Assembly: GCA_014381825.1 (NCBI GenBank)
Contig: JACNKX010000095.1
Location: 89,763-153,762 of the forward strand
Source: Planctomycetota bacterium
Lineage (GTDB): Bacteria; Planctomycetota; Planctomycetia; Pirellulales; Pirellulaceae
DNA: 64,000 nucleotides
Direction: 5' to 3'
Shown: piece by piece, positions 62,828-64,000 of the stretch
How the letters are laid out: each line of letters begins with the position of its first letter
Position numbering within the stretch: the stretch's first letter is position 1
Notes under the pieces: generated by a model
The model's input: only the letters and a program-made list of their open reading frames with translations
What the model was told of the DNA's origin: nothing
The model's database searches: none
Translations under genes and position numbers: made by a program

Positions 62828-62966
62828 GCCCAACACGGAATTGCCCGCTCCGTCGCTTCGCGAACACCGCCGCTCTTGATTCGCACATCGATCCATTAGA
62901 GAATCAATCTGCGTTCGACATTGTGTCTACGACGAGGGCGGTGTCGGGCATTCCAAACCGTTGCGA
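62828..62966 (+). repeat. attC-like recombination site 2
   Basis: Outer boxes GCCCAAC (62828-62834) and GTTGCGA (62960-62966); three-base left spacer; left inner arm GAATTGCCC (62838-62846) pairing with GGGCATTC (62946-62953) over eight base pairs with one bulged T; six-base right spacer. Farther in, ACACCGCC (62864-62871) pairs with GGCGGTGT (62937-62944). Length 139 bases. GCCCAAC fits the RYYYAAC consensus for the attC left box. The whole site is homologous to site 3, including the shared block GAGGGCGGTGTCGGGCATTC. Confidence 0.55.
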
Positions 62967-62995
62967 TCGAGTTTCCTATGGCTCAGGAACTGCGC

Positions 62996-63337
62996 ATGGC
63001 TCCCAAGACCAACGACATCTCCCCCGCGACGTCTGATCGAGAACCATCGGACAGGCCTGGCTCAGACTGCCGTTGGTCGACAGTTGCTGCCGCAGTGATC
63101 GCTTTCTTGTTCTATCCGATGACCGTTGCTCCACTCGGCGGTGCATCTAACGGTGGAGCGCTGGGGCTTACCGCACTCACCATTTCATTGGTTCTCTCCT
63201 GGCGCGCGTTCGCGCTCAATAGAGTTAGTCCTTGGCTGCGAAGGCTCATACAACTACCGATCGCTGCCCTAGTAACCTACCTGGCCATCGCCGATGCCCT
63301 TACACAATATCGTTCGGGCTCTTGGCTTTGGTTCTAG
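62996..63337 (+). CDS. Small membrane protein, cassette gene
   Basis: A 113-residue protein. The ATG at 62996 has AGGA seven bases upstream; an ATG at 62978 is the alternative. After a hydrophilic N-terminus (KTNDISPATSDREPSDRPG) there are three membrane segments: STVAAAVIAFLFYPMTVAPL, LGLTALTISLVLSWRAFAL and LIQLPIAALVTYLAIADAL. No motif is recognised. It is flanked by the two homologous 139-base palindromic sites, so gene plus downstream site form one unit of about 560 bases. Confidence 0.65.
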   Translation: MAPKTNDISPATSDREPSDRPGSDCRWSTVAAAVIAFLFYPMTVAPLGGASNGGALGLTALTISLVLSWRAFALNRVSPWLRRLIQLPIAALVTYLAIADALTQYRSGSWLWF

Positions 63338-63388
63338 ATGGCGGGGGCGCAATCAACCGGTTTGTGGCATAAGACCGGTAGCATAGCC

Positions 63389-63527
63389 GCACAACAATGA
63401 ATGCCTGCTGAGGGCCTTCGGCCACACGTTCGCTCTTGCCTCGGCGCTCGTCCCGTTGGAGAATTATGTTCAGCTCGACGTTGGTTGCCTTCGGTGAGGG
63501 CGGTGTCGGGCATTCACACCGTTGGCC
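63389..63527 (+). repeat. attC-like recombination site 3
   Basis: Outer boxes GCACAAC (63389-63395) and GTTGGCC (63521-63527) pair through CAAC/GTTG; three-base left spacer; inner arms GAATGCC (63399-63405) and GGCATTC (63509-63515) pair without a bulge; five-base right spacer. Length 139 bases, the same as site 2, and alignable with it from end to end, with an unbroken 20-base identity at 63496-63515. The right box is identical to GTTGGCC at 61002-61008. Confidence 0.55.
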
Positions 63528-63536
63528 GGTCGAGAT

Positions 63537-63914
63537 ATGGATATCGCGAACCGCAATTCTCTTGCCGTTGTGATCATTGCTTTGGCATTCACGACTGGCT
63601 GCGCGTCATCCTCTTCCCAAAGGGCACTGCCGCCAGCCATTCTCACGCCAAACGCTACGGACGCGGAGATAGTGGAACGTATTCTCAAACTGACACCCGT
63701 TCGTACACCGATCGATACCGCGAAGCAATCACTGATTGACGCGGGCCTTCGATGCAGCACGGAAATCGATGCGGAGACCGATGAACCGTATCTTTCGTGT
63801 GGTTATTCGGACGAGCGCGACGTTTGGGTCACATGGGTGTGGAGCATTCGTATTCAATGCGCTGATGGTGTTGTGTCTGGCGTGACGTGTAAACAGGCGG
63901 GCATAGGCCCATAA
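63537..63914 (+). CDS. Small lipoprotein, cassette gene
   Basis: A 125-residue protein starting MDIANRNSLAVVIIALAFTTGC, a lipoprotein signal with lipobox FTTGC. The mature part has a helical segment (TDAEIVERILKLTPVRTPIDTAKQSLID, in part) and three further Cys (RCSTEI, LSCGYSD, IQCADGVVSGVTCKQAG) that could form disulfides. No family is recognised. The start lies nine bases after the right box of attC-like site 3, and the stop TAA overlaps the left box of site 4, as is usual in integron cassettes. Confidence 0.7.
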   Translation: MDIANRNSLAVVIIALAFTTGCASSSSQRALPPAILTPNATDAEIVERILKLTPVRTPIDTAKQSLIDAGLRCSTEIDAETDEPYLSCGYSDERDVWVTWVWSIRIQCADGVVSGVTCKQAGIGP

Positions 63915-64000
63915 CGCCGGACCCACAGTGTGTGGCCGCGGAGTTGCGGCATTCATGCCGCAACCGCCTTCCTTCTTCATTGAGGGTGGGCTCTTGATGT
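63909..64000 (+). repeat. attC-like recombination site 4, cut by the window end
   Basis: CCATAAC (63909-63915), overlapping the lipoprotein stop codon, is in the place of the left outer box; the right half lies beyond the window. Inside is TTGCGGCATTCATGCCGCAA (63944-63963), a nine-base stem with a two-base loop. It stands in a context (GCCGC-GAGTT before, CGCCTT after) shared with the hairpin in site 1. Only partial support is possible because the pairing arm is missing. Confidence 0.4.

Noticed and set aside
1..64000. Search by eye for tRNA, rRNA, insertion sequences, phage genes and restriction or defence systems
   Set aside because: None recognised apart from the Doc-type toxin-antitoxin pair; a tRNA could be missed without a covariance-model scan.

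Overview
The window looks like chromosomal DNA of a planctomycete, most likely of the Pirellulales group. The grounds are gene families largely confined to that phylum: four DUF1501 proteins, three of them paired with DUF1549/DUF1553 (PSCyt2/PSD1) proteins, several cytochrome-like secreted proteins, formylglycine-type sulfatases, a complete MoxR/DUF58/BatA-E gene cluster, and small membrane proteins carrying an 'RFxxRTLLxV' segment. This is inference from gene content; there is no rRNA in the window and no search was run. || Layout: 1-3400 holds a secreted protein cut by the window edge, a lipoprotein, a DUF3524-type glycosyltransferase resembling the tRNA-queuosine mannosyltransferase, and a divergent Trm112-like/HIT pair. 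3437-8813 carries a very large secreted glycosidase-like protein and a sulfatase-fold protein that has lost its catalytic residues. 8989-18538 is the MoxR-DUF58-lipoprotein-BatA-BatB-BatC-BatD-BatE run, with tight stop/start overlaps and a REP-type palindrome pair inserted before batB. 18608-20741 has a sulfatase and a Doc-type toxin-antitoxin pair. 20775-24837 is a probable cis-3-hydroxy-L-proline route: an enolase-superfamily dehydratase, a divergent ornithine-cyclodeaminase-family reductase and a dicarboxylate/amino-acid:cation symporter with an unusual extracytoplasmic insertion. 24973-28814 has a SRPBCC protein, an AsmA-like protein, LarC and a coiled-coil membrane protein. || 28834-36878 and 41608-44487 hold DUF1501/DUF1549 modules and an NHL-propeller/cytochrome/Tat-protein operon. 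36883-41392 has a small membrane protein, a double alpha/beta-hydrolase whose first half lacks the nucleophile, and a polytopic membrane protein. 44757-49132 has a GT2-TPR glycosyltransferase divergent from fliS, then two phytanoyl-CoA-dioxygenase-family proteins. 49248-53165 is another DUF1501/DUF1549-1553 module, 53502-58985 is a TetR/adaptor/RND efflux operon, and 59053-60486 is a solitary DUF1501 gene. || The most interesting part is 61002-64000. Four same-strand genes of mostly unknown function (two small membrane proteins, a leucine-rich-repeat protein, a small lipoprotein) each sit in a compact unit. Each unit appears to be closed by a long imperfect palindrome with the geometry of an integron attC site: outer CAAC/GTTG boxes, a 3-nt left spacer, complementary inner arms and a 5-6-nt right spacer. 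I read this as an integron-type gene-cassette array without a visible integrase, continuing past the right edge. Other non-coding structure: two copies of a REP-pair element (12967-13079, 49141-49250), a perfect 15-bp hairpin (41510-41547), a 15-nt tandem repeat (46351-46410) and several long inverted repeats between genes. I saw no tRNA, rRNA, CRISPR array, insertion sequence or phage genes.
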